Source: Morella rubra (Eukaryota; Streptophyta; Magnoliopsida; Fagales; Myricaceae). Taken from it: a stretch of DNA of 64,000 nt. Where the stretch lies: NCBI GenBank assembly GCA_003952965.2, contig RXIC02000167.1:1-64000 (forward strand). Direction: 5' to 3'. Position 1 is the stretch's first letter. The number at the start of each line of letters is the position of its first letter. A model generated the notes under the pieces. It saw nothing but the letters and a program-made list of their open reading frames with translations, had not been told where the DNA came from and searched no databases. A program made the translations under genes and the position numbers. Positions 37,219 to 46,812 of the stretch are shown piece by piece.

Positions 37219-40200
37219 ATGGAGAAGGAACAAGAATTGGAGTGGGCCGAAGCGCAGAGAAGTGTCATAAGCGTGGACCTTGTGGCTGCAGCTAAACAGC
37301 AACTACGATTTCTTGCTGAGGTTGACAGGAACCGCCATCTCTACGATGGCCCACTTCTCGACCGAGCCATTTTGAGGTACGCAGTCTAACAAGTGGTTTT
37401 GGTAGTTGAAAACGATTTGTGCCTCGTTTAGTCGTCCAAGTTTGGCTGCAAGTGTCCGCCATTATGTTGGGGACGAAAGCTACGTCAGATGGAGTTGAAA
37501 ACCAGAGTCGCTACACGCAATCACCAAACAATTACAAATAAAGATCCATATCGTCCCAACAGGGATTCCAAAAGGAAAAGAACAAACGTTTTCTATCTCG
37601 GCAATTTTTATCTGTTCTACAATTTTTTAAGCAATCAAAATGGAACGTAGATATTTACCGCTATAAGAGAAATAAGTACGATCCATTTTGTGCTAAAACT
37701 ACGTACGGATCTGCCACAGGTAGGAACTCTGCAATGAACAAAACTTTCTGGGCCATGTAACCTTAGGCTTTTGTTGTTTATGGTTTTGCCCAAAACTTCT
37801 AGTGGGTACGTTCTTTGGAATTTCGATCTAATCAATTCAATGTTCCATGGCTCTAGAAATAAAGGTGATAAAATTAAGATGCTGGACTGTATTGTTTATC
37901 AGAATATGCTAACGAACCCGTGGATTAATTAATGAATTTGAAATATTTTTTTCCCTTGACTCTGCCCAAATCAGGTACAAATATTGCTGTCTTCCCTTAC
38001 TCGCAAAACATACCGACTATCATGCTACAGAAGGCCCTTTGGTTGTGCCTCTTGATTGTGAATGGATATGGCATTGTCATAGGCTCAATCCGGTAGGCTT
38101 CTGGATCAAGTTGACCACATGCTTTGAAAGTGCCTGCATCTAAAGTTTCGTAGGACTCAATAAGCATCATCTATTTGTTTTCCAGGTGCGCTACAAGAAT
38201 GACTGCAAGGAACTTTATGGGAGAGTTATTGACAACTGGAATGTTGCATCCACTATTCAAGGAATTTGCAAAAAGCAGACTGAGGAAGTTTGGAACAGAA
38301 TGTTTCCAACTGAACCCTATGAACTCGATCCGAGGAGCCAGTTGACAGACAAATTTGGTGCCAAGATTACAGAAGCTTCAGAAAGCACCAAGTATGATTT
38401 ACATTCAGCTGTCAAACGGCAAAGTCCTTTCTTCTACCAGGTATGAAGAAAATCTTCTGTTGTCCAACCAATTCTGTACGGGAACATGACATGTATTCTT
38501 TTAGGATATTTTAAAAGTTCTTCAATTTTCAAAGTCTTACACAATAAACTACCATCAAAATAGCTGCGTTGCAACAATTCTTGGCTGAGCATTTGAAAAG
38601 ACACTAACTACAGGGTAATTTCAGTCTTCTCATTTGTATCCATCAAGCAAGGTGAAATGCATAATGAAATCTTAGGAGCATGTGTTACCGTAGCTTCCTG
38701 TTGTATAAAATTGGCCAGTCAGGGTTGGGACTATCCTCTTATTGCCAATGTATGTATGTTACAGATTTCCAGGCCCAACATGAATGATGATGACTTTCTC
38801 GAGGAAGCAGTGGCCAGATATAAAGGGTTTCTGCATTTGATCAAGAGAAACATAGACAGGTCAATACATCGCTTCTGTGTTCCAACGTATGACATTGACC
38901 TTATATGGCACTCACACCAACTGCATCCTGCCTCTTACTGTGAAGATCTGGTGGCAATAATGGGGATGGTATTAGAGCATGATGATACAGATTCCAACAG
39001 GGCCAAGGGCGAAAAACTGGATATTGGGTTTTCTGGTACCACTAAGCAGTGGGAAGATGCATTTGGTTCGAGATACTGGAAGGCAGGAGCCATGTATAGA
39101 GGGCATGTTCCATCTACTCTGGCTGTCAATCTGCACCAACTCAATACTACGAGCATGAAAGTAACTCCATCCAATGAGTATCAAACTATGTTTCAGCTTT
39201 CCAAGAAAACTCTGGTGGAGGTAGCCACCAATATTATCTTCTACCACTTTATGTTTGTCTTCAAAGCACATGTACAGGACATATTACCTTATTATTGTTG
39301 TGACAAGCTATAGAATAACTGTATCTACACTGTCGTTCCTGATTCTCATTCAGATTATGCTGGAGATTGTGGGGGTCAAAGACTTACCAGGTGGGTGCAA
39401 CAGCAGCATCTTCGTCTCCTTTTCTAAAATACAGCCAGATCTAACCTTCAACACCAGGAAACAAACAAGCATATACTCTGAGTCAGGAGAAAAACAGGTT
39501 TCTGTTTTCCAATGTGAACCTACTGGAGAGCTTGTCTTTGAACTTATGACCTCATCCCTCAACATGCCCGCAGAGAGGCAAGTCAAAGTATTGGGGACTA
39601 CTTTGATCTCTCTAGAGAACCTACTGAATCCAATCTCTAAGCTGCCTATGGAGAGGTGGTTTCAGCTGTCGCCAAATCCTGAAGTCGTGGGTTCCAAGCC
39701 AACTAGTTTACGTATTGCTCTCTCCTTGACTGCTCCCATTCCAGCACCATATGTGATGCAAATGGTCCGAACAGGTCCATTGCCTAAAAGTTGGACAACA
39801 ATTCTGGATGACGCTGGCAAGAAGGTCATCAGCTTCTTTATGAGGTGTGTGGAATCTATACATATAAGTTTCAATTTGCAGTTGGCACTTCAAATTTCCT
39901 TGGCGGTGAGCATAGAGATGTAGTTCACTACAATTTGCTCCATAAGCCTAACCACGTTTTATCCCCCATTACATTTTCTGATTTATACACCAGAACATGG
40001 CCATCTACATATCCTGTCCTGTTGAAATCTGGAATGGCTAAAGCCTAAAGGGATCTTCTAGTTATGCTTCTCTGCTGGCTTGTGTCCATGCATTTTCAAA
40101 AGCACGAATCGAGCTAGCCAGCATTGGGTACCTGGAACGGATACCCAAGATTTTTGCCCTTTTCTTTCCCAATTAAGGATAAGAGAACAGCATTCTCTGA

Positions 40201-41441
40201 TTAAAAAAAGTGCAAACTCCAATTTTTTCAAGTGTTCCAGCACTAATGTTCTGTTCATCTGTTGCGAGTTACAGGGAATCAACAACAAAAGAAGCAATAA
40301 GACATTCTCTTTCCAAGAAAGAAGTGATTGGCATGATTGCATCTGGCAAAACTCATGTCCTGGCAGAGTTTGCTGGGAATAATAGGTGGTCTTTAATGAA
40401 CTCCAACTGGTCAATTCAACTTCATAAGGAGCTCAGTGAAGATGGCCACGTTTTTGAGCTCACAGGTGTCCAGAAGGTAGGTATCAATAACAGCCTGGTT
40501 TAAATGGTTGGACCAAACGCTGATCAACTGCAGCAAAGATCCTCTTTGAAAGTTGTTGTCCTAAATGGGGAAGACGTTCTTCAACCTAAGCATCACTAAT
40601 AGTCAGGAGCATCACTAATAGTTACGTTGCAGCTTACCCACTATTCAGTCTATTCTTCCTGCAGGTTATTTTTTTTCCTGGAAGAAAACTGCAGTACGAA
40701 CTCAACTGCTGTAAGAAGCCAAAAGACGAACAGAACTTCATGACAGCTGTCGAATTCTCTGCAGAAAATCCTTATGGAAAAGCCGTGGCTTTGCTCAACT
40801 TAAAATCTGGTTTCCTACAGGTTTGTCTTCTTCTTCTTCTTCTTCTTCTTTTCGTCTTTTACAAAATGCAGAGCTTCTCAGAATACTTCTGCCATTATGC
40901 TGATATTCCATTATTTGATGAACAGATCAAGGAAGAGTGGCTAGTATTGCCAGGGCTCTTATTGGCATTTATTGTCTCTCATATTTGGAGGAAAGAGGGC
41001 CATGTTGGTTTCAACATTCACAACACAGAGGATGAAAAACAAGTAGATAATGCTTTTATGGAAGATGTCAAGAGGTTCCCTGATGAAGCCAGAAAAACTA
41101 ACCACTCCGCTGCCTTACAGCGAGTTGCGGGTGTTCATGAGGTGGACAAGAAAGGCACCGGGATGATCCTAAAAGAGGACTGCACATGCTGTGGAGAATA
41201 TTCCGATTGTGGACTTTGCGCAGGGTGTGTGGATGCAAGTGTGGAAGATACGGATAAGTGTAAAGCTCCAATCGGAGGCTCCACATGTGGAAGGTGCGAT
41301 GGTGGTTATAGCCAAAATGATATGGTGAAGAGCGGTGGTTGTGGAGGATGCGGGGGTGGTGGTGGAGGCTGTGGAGGAGGTTGTAGAAGTGGTGGTGGTG
41401 GAGGCTGTGGAGGTGGTGGTAGATGTGGGGGCTCCAAGTAA
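37219..41441 (+). CDS. GRDP: Glycine-rich domain-containing protein (DUF1399, GRDP)
   Basis: Eight exons: 37219-37376, 37975-38092, 38186-38440, 38765-39220, 39354-39844, 40275-40476, 40665-40820 and 40926-41441. They total 2352 nt, or 783 residues. The start MEKEQELEWAEAQ and the downstream order match plant GRDP1/2: a DUF1399 region (about 20-300) with repeated DCEWIWHCHRLNP and DIDLIWHSHQLHP motifs, a central C2-like or beta-rich region (ILEIVGVKDLP...FVSFSKTQP-type, about 330-470), a further beta region, and a tail very rich in Gly and Cys (about 740-783). GRDPs have been linked in Arabidopsis to growth, auxin and abiotic stress responses; the biochemical role is not settled and RNA binding has been suggested. 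All introns are GT..AG. Intron 7 has a CTT microsatellite at about 40824-40850. The gene looks intact. Confidence 0.92.
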
Positions 41442-43033
41442 CAAAATGACTGTGTCTGCCTTGAGGGTGCCCCCAATGATGCATTGATGGACGGGAATGA
41501 GGCACCTGCAGCTCAAGATTATCCCACAATAAGTTCTGCATTCAACCTACTGGAACTAAATAACAGCTTACATGGTCAGCTGGGGAATACATGTTTTTTT
41601 TTCTTTTTTTCCTCTTACCGGGTGTCCGGACTAACTTATGCGCGCCTCGAACTAATCTCAAGGGCATGTTCCTTTTGACATCCCCCAGAATTTGTGCACC
41701 TCTTTATAAATTGCATAATGAAGTATTTCAGTTGTTATTAACAGTTGAAGTGAATATTAGTGCATTATACATAAAATCTTCCTTTCCAGCCGATTCAAAC
41801 AATATTCTCTCTGCCTCTTTCCTTCTCGTTCGCACGGCAAATCCCACCCGCATATCTAATACGATGCTTTTCCTTTCCCTTTTCTCCAGACCACATTCTT
41901 CAGACTCCGTTAAACCACGGGTCAAGGATCTTCCAGAATGGCGTCAGAAACGGACCATTATACATCACAGGCTAAAGAGGCGACAGTCTCTCTATAAACC
42001 TAAACCTATTTCGCTTTTTTCTGGCTTATAGAAACCCACTTGCGTTCCTGTCTATTTCAACTTGCCCAAAAGACAAAAAGTACCAAAGAATCGATGGCAG
42101 AAAAAAGAATAGAGGCTTCTTCGCTACTCTTCAGGAAGACATGGAGCAGAAAATAAGCAACTGCAAAGCCGCGCCGCAGCAGACTTGAATCACTTTTTTA
42201 GTTCTCTCCGATTCTCCTAAGTTTTTTTTGAGTAAACTGGAGCAATTACTCCCTTCACTAAGCTGGAGCACTTACAATCACCGGCAATTGAGAGGCGTGA
42301 GAACACATATCCCAAAAGGTAGAAGCTAAAACTGAGAAGCGGTGTCTACTTTGTGTTGATGAAAAAAAAAATTGAGATGACGACAAACTAATTCTGGGAA
42401 ATGGTGGGTCCACTTGAAGAGAAATTTGCACCAATTATAACTAGCGGGTCTTACCGAAAGTGGAATATCCAGAAAATTATCCAGTATTTCACAACTAGTC
42501 CCTGTAACCGCTCGATATTTCTTTCCCTCGTTAATAGCTACAGTTTGGGTTGCCAAGGGATGCTGCTCCCAACAGCAAAACCCACGAAGAGACGGCGCTA
42601 TCCATGCTTTGTCCAAGAACAAAGAGCTTACCCAACTACAAGCCATTTGCAGCTAAAACGAGTCCATTTGACCTTCATATATAATCATTAACCTATTTGA
42701 CAAAAGGGCGAGTTCTTGTTATTAAATTTGCACTGAGATGAGAAATTCAAAGCAGTTTGCTCGGGAGGCGCGGAAAACTACGATAAACTAGTAAGAAAAA
42801 GTGATCACAATTGCATTCTTTAATCAATCCCTCGCATACACAGTCACAGACAAATATCAGCGCTCAATCCAACACCCACCAAAAATGCGTATACCCCCGA
42901 ACCACGAAGTAAAAAAACTAGCCAAAAATGCTATTAAAAATCCCTTCGCCCTTTTATTTTAACTGCAGTAATGATATATATTAATAACAAGCATTATGAT
43001 AATAAATTATTATTGTGCGCCAAATCACACAAT
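41442..43033. other. Intergenic between convergent GRDP and PB1 genes
   Basis: This is the 3' flank of both neighbours. At about 41590-41690 a T-rich run followed by CCGGGTGTCCGG...GCGCGCCTCG resembles a fragment of a dispersed plant SINE-type repeat, at low confidence. Open stretches at 41591-42031 and 42326-42691 have no family resemblance. Confidence 0.4.
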
Positions 43034-44452
43034 TCACACCGCAGAGGGCTTGGCAACAACCTTACCCTCCTGATTTGAACCGCCGCTGCCCCCACCACCT
43101 TGTCTTGGATCAACCACCACTGTCTGATAGCTAGGCACAACCCCTCCCTGCGCCGTATAGTACACCTGCCTCCCCGTGCTATCATACCCAACCTGCGCGT
43201 ACCCGGGCTCAGTTTGTTGCTGCTGCTGCGGCATCACTTGAACGCTCCCCTCCGTACTATAAGCACCCCCGACCACCTTGGGCTGTTGTTGAGGTACCGC
43301 ATTGTATACCGGCTGTTCCCGGTACGATTCCGTGACCATCCTCTGAACCCCATAATAAGGCTGACCAACCGGTCCTGTCATCGGTCGTACGGCCTGGTAG
43401 ACGCCGCCTGGTGTAGAAATCAGATACACTTGCTGTTGATGGTCCGTTCCAGAAGCCGCCATGGGGTGATAGCCTCCGGCGGTCATGTGCCTTTCAGGCA
43501 AGTAGGTTGGCTGAAACGGTACTTGTACAGGAACCGGCATCGGTGCGGCCAGAGAGGTCGACATTTTTTCCGGGCCTTTCTGTACGTAGTAGTCTCCAGG
43601 GTAAGCCCTAGGGTTCCCCTCATCGCTTTTTCTCTGAAACATGGTTTGCTCGTGGTTGGCAGCAATCTGCAACCTCTGCAGTTCCTGGATCTGTCTCTGG
43701 ATCTCCGTCGGAGAGACCAGTGGCTCGCCAACCACATGCCGGTCCTCCGAGCCGCAGTCTGATCCGGCCGATACATCCTTGGTCACCACATCAGGAACGG
43801 TCGGCGGAGGAGATAAGTCCTGTGACTTCGTGGCAGGAAACAACCCCTTTTCCAACCCAAAGAGAAAATCCGGATTCGCCGGGGGCGAGGAACCGTCGAT
43901 CTGCACGGAATTCAAAGCATCGACGAACCACTGGCCCTCCGATTTGGGCTCCTGCTCCGACGGAAGGTTCGAAGAACCGAAGCTCGTTGGAGCCGGAGTC
44001 GGAGCAGCAGGGATCAAACGAAAGAGAAACAACCTGAGCCTGGCGGGCTTCGCGGAGGCCCGGTACAAGCGATCATACTCCAACATCATGTGCTCTAGAT
44101 CCTCATCTGTGGTAACGGAAATCAAAGCATCGAGATCTTCCCCGGGGAGCTGATACTTGATGCAAACGGCATCAGCGCCGGGTATCAGGGAGGATAGCTT
44201 GGACTTGAAGGAGGAGAATTTGATGGTGCGTTCGACGGCTAGGATCTTGGTCTCGCCTCCAACATAGGCAAGCTGGTTGTCGTGGGGCCTGGGCTGGATT
44301 TTGCCTCCATAACTGCACATGAATTTCACTTTGTAGTTCAAAGAAGCGGGCTGCGGCGGCTCGTCCCACGACGCGTTCTCGCACTCTATTTCGCGGGACC
44401 GAGGGGAGGAGACTTCGGAATCAGGGTAGGACGAGTAGGAGTAGTTTTCCAT
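43034..44452 (-). CDS. PB1 (octicosapeptide/Phox/Bem1p) domain protein
   Basis: A single-exon gene of 472 residues. After an acidic, Ser-rich N-terminus (1-35) comes a PB1 domain at about residues 38-145. It begins KVKFMCSYGGKIQPRP, has the basic cluster typical of type-II PB1 surfaces, and contains SVTTDEDLEHMMLEYDRL at the acidic end. The remainder is low-complexity: Pro/Ser-rich, then Gln- and Tyr-rich with QQQQ stretches, ending in a Gly-rich segment. PB1 domains mediate head-to-tail protein association; plant members of this type are mostly uncharacterised, and some localise to the cytosol or nucleus. The start ATG at 44452 is followed by MENYSYSSYPDSE, conserved in the group as I recall it. 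The frame is intact and no introns are seen. Confidence 0.9.
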   Translation of the reverse strand: MENYSYSSYPDSEVSSPRSREIECENASWDEPPQPASLNYKVKFMCSYGGKIQPRPHDNQLAYVGGETKILAVERTIKFSSFKSKLSSLIPGADAVCIKYQLPGEDLDALISVTTDEDLEHMMLEYDRLYRASAKPARLRLFLFRLIPAAPTPAPTSFGSSNLPSEQEPKSEGQWFVDALNSVQIDGSSPPANPDFLFGLEKGLFPATKSQDLSPPPTVPDVVTKDVSAGSDCGSEDRHVVGEPLVSPTEIQRQIQELQRLQIAANHEQTMFQRKSDEGNPRAYPGDYYVQKGPEKMSTSLAAPMPVPVQVPFQPTYLPERHMTAGGYHPMAASGTDHQQQVYLISTPGGVYQAVRPMTGPVGQPYYGVQRMVTESYREQPVYNAVPQQQPKVVGGAYSTEGSVQVMPQQQQQTEPGYAQVGYDSTGRQVYYTAQGGVVPSYQTVVVDPRQGGGGSGGSNQEGKVVAKPSAV

Positions 44453-46293
44453 TTCCCCGGGTTGGGTATTCGGTATTGGGAGTGGACTGGAATTGGGGTT
44501 TTAGTGGGAAATTGGGGTTAGGGCTCGAGGGAATTGAGGTTTAGAAGCCATTTGGGGACAGGGCCCTCTCTGTAAGGAGTAAAGGAGAGAGAACGGTGCA
44601 GTGGGGAAGATCGTATCGTGGGTTGGCGAGCTAGAGTTGTAGGTGGGGTTTAGCGGACCCGCCTTTTCGGTTGTTGTTTATTTGATCGAGGAAAATGTTG
44701 GTCCTTAACTCGCCCAAACCAAAAAAAACTTGGATCAAAGCTGTCTTAGCTAATAACCTTAGGAGTGTTTTCTGCTTTCACCCTTTTCTGTGTGGATTGT
44801 AAGTGACCTAATGCACGAAATCTCGCGTACTATAAGCACCCCCGACCACCTTGGGCTGTTGTTGAGGTACCGCATTGTATACCGGCTGTTCCCGGTAAGA
44901 CTCCGTGACCATCCTCTGAACCCCATAATAAGGCTGACCAACCGGTCCTGTCATCGGTCGTACGGCCTGATAGACGCCGCCTGGTGTAGAAATCAGATAC
45001 ACTTGCTGGTGATGGTCCGTTCCAGAAGCTGCCATGGGGTGATAGCCTCCGGTGGTCATGTGCCTTTCAGGTAAGTAGGTTGGCTGAAACGGTACTTGTA
45101 CAGGAACCGGCATCGGTGCGGCCAGAGAGGTCGACATTTTTTCCGGGCCTTTCTGTACGTAGTAGTCTCCAGGGTAAGCCCTAGGGTTCCCCTCATCGCT
45201 TTTTCTCTGAAACATGGTTTGCTCGTGGTTGGCAGCAATCTGCAACCTCTGCAGTTCCTGGATCTGTCTCTGGATCTCCGTCGGAGAGACCAGTGGCTCG
45301 CCAACCACATGCCGGTCCTCCGAGCCGCAGTCTGATCCGGCCGATACATCCTTGGTCACCACATCAGGAACGGTCGGCGGAGGAGATAAGTCCTGCGACT
45401 TCGTGGCAGGAAACAACCCCTTTTCCAACCCAAAGAGAAAATCCGGATTCGCCGGGGGCGAGGAACCGTCGATCTGCACGGAATTCAAAGCATCGACGAA
45501 CCACTGGCCCTCCGATTTGGGCTCCTGCTCTGATGGAAGGTTCGAAGAACCGAAGCTCGTTGGAGCCGGAGTCGGAGCAGCAGGGATCAAGCGAAAGAGA
45601 AACAACCTGAGCCTGGCGGGCTTCGCGGAGGCCCGGTACAAGCGATCATACTCCAACATCATGTGCTCTAGATCCTCATCTGTGGTAACGGAAATCAAAG
45701 CATCGAGATCTTCCCCGGGGAGCTGATACTTGATGCAAACGGCATCAGCGCCGGGTATCAGGGAGGATAGCTTGGACTTGAAGGAGGAGAATTTGATGGT
45801 GCGTTCGACGGCTAGGATCTTGGTCTCGCCTCCAACATAGGCAAGCTGGTTGTCGTGGGGCCTGGGCTGGATTTTGCCTCCATAACTGCACATGAATTTC
45901 ACTTTGTAGTTCAAAGAAGCGGGCTGCGGCGGCTCGTCCCACGACGCGTTCTCGCACTCTATTTCGCGGGACCGAGGGGAGGAGACTTCGGAATCAGGGT
46001 AGGACGAGTAGGAGTAGTTTTCCATTTCCCCGGGTTGGGTATTCGGTATTGGGAGTGGACTGGAATTGGGGTTTTAGTGGGAAATTGGGGTTAGGGCTCG
46101 AGGGAATTGAGGTTTAGAAGCCATTTGGGGACAGGGCCCTCTCTGTAAGGAGTAAAGGAGAGAGAACGGTGCAGTGGGGAAGATCGTATCGTGGGTTGGC
46201 GAGCTAGAGTTGTAGGTGGGGTTTAGCGGACCCGCCTTTTCGGTTGTTGTTTATTTGATCGAGGAAAATGTTGGTCCTTATTTACTCGCCCAA
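43253..46293. repeat. 1.47-kb tandem segmental duplication
   Basis: Unit A is 43253-44720 and unit B is 44826-46293, in direct orientation, about 99% identical and without indels across the coding part. They are separated by about 105 bp of unrelated sequence. The left breakpoint shares only CGTACTAT context. Each unit covers promoter, 5' UTR and most of the coding region of the PB1 gene. Confidence 0.9.
44808..46025 (-). CDS. Truncated tandem copy of the PB1 gene
   Basis: The frame encodes 405 residues. From ATG 46025 to about residue 400 it matches the upstream copy position for position (offset exactly 1573 bp, no indels). There are about 11 substitutions in 1200 bp, of which I noted two amino-acid changes (A to T and Q to H in the Pro/Gln region). 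At 44826 the homology ends; five unrelated residues (RDFVH) precede a new stop, so the last 70 or so residues are missing. The PB1 domain is complete, so a shortened protein could still form PB1 complexes. The upstream 265 bp (46026-46293), including the likely promoter and 5' UTR, are also duplicated. It may be an expressed paralogue, a pseudogene or an uncollapsed allele. Confidence 0.8.
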   Translation of the reverse strand: MENYSYSSYPDSEVSSPRSREIECENASWDEPPQPASLNYKVKFMCSYGGKIQPRPHDNQLAYVGGETKILAVERTIKFSSFKSKLSSLIPGADAVCIKYQLPGEDLDALISVTTDEDLEHMMLEYDRLYRASAKPARLRLFLFRLIPAAPTPAPTSFGSSNLPSEQEPKSEGQWFVDALNSVQIDGSSPPANPDFLFGLEKGLFPATKSQDLSPPPTVPDVVTKDVSAGSDCGSEDRHVVGEPLVSPTEIQRQIQELQRLQIAANHEQTMFQRKSDEGNPRAYPGDYYVQKGPEKMSTSLAAPMPVPVQVPFQPTYLPERHMTTGGYHPMAASGTDHHQQVYLISTPGGVYQAVRPMTGPVGQPYYGVQRMVTESYREQPVYNAVPQQQPKVVGGAYSTRDFVH

Positions 46294-46488
46294 CAAAAAA
46301 AAAAAATTCCTTGAGGAAGCGTGAAAGGGAAGAAGCGTGTCTAGGAGTGAATTATCTTCTTTCATTATTTTTTTCTTTTCCTTTTTAATGATTTTGTAAG
46401 TGAAAGGATAATGCCACGTGACCCTAATGGCTTTGCTTCAACTCATTTAAGAAGGTGGGGCAGGTAAAATAGACACTCGTCGAAGGTG

Positions 46489-46616
46489 GAGCAGCTCCTT
46501 CTGCCGGTCTGCCCTGTATGGGCAACGCCTGGAGCCCGGGGATATCTACTGCGAGCAGCTCCTTCTGCCGGTCCGCCCTGCATGTGCAACGCCTAGAACC
46601 AGGGATATCTACTGCT
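46489..46616. repeat. Two tandem 64-bp units, GC-rich
   Basis: GAGCAGCTCCTTCTGCCGGT starts at 46489 and again at 46553. The units continue through GCAACGCCT...GGGATATCTACTGC with a few substitutions. The composition is clearly richer in GC than the flanks. Confidence 0.9.
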
Positions 46617-46812
46617 ATGTTTCGACAGTGTTTCAAAATATTTTTAAATATTTTTTTATTAATTTTTTCATAATTTTAATAATTTTTAATTTTAATAATT
46701 TTTTTTATAAAATTTAATAAATTTAAATACATTTTTTCACCAATTCTAAAAGAATTTACACTATAAAAAAATCTCAAACACAAAAAGTGTTTTGAATATA
46801 AACCAAACATAA
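46616..46812. mobile_element. MITE-like AT-rich element
   Basis: The left end reads TATGTTTCGACAG and the right end, reverse-complemented, reads TATGTTTGGTTTATA. The interior is T/A-rich with AATTTTTTCA blocks, as in the Tourist-like MITE at 53543. The target duplication is unclear. Confidence 0.4.

Noticed and set aside
41590-41690. T-rich stretch plus CCGGGTGTCCGG and GCGCGCCTCG, recalling a plant SINE
   Set aside because: Only a short fragment; no promoter boxes, no tail in the right place and no target duplication, so it is mentioned only in the intergenic entry.
41591-42031. 146-codon open frame downstream of GRDP
   Set aside because: Composition and sequence do not resemble a known protein and it overlaps repeat-like and 3' flank sequence.
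43100-46094. Several long frames antisense and out of frame to the PB1 genes
   Set aside because: They mirror the GC-rich coding strand and recur in both copies only because the DNA is duplicated.
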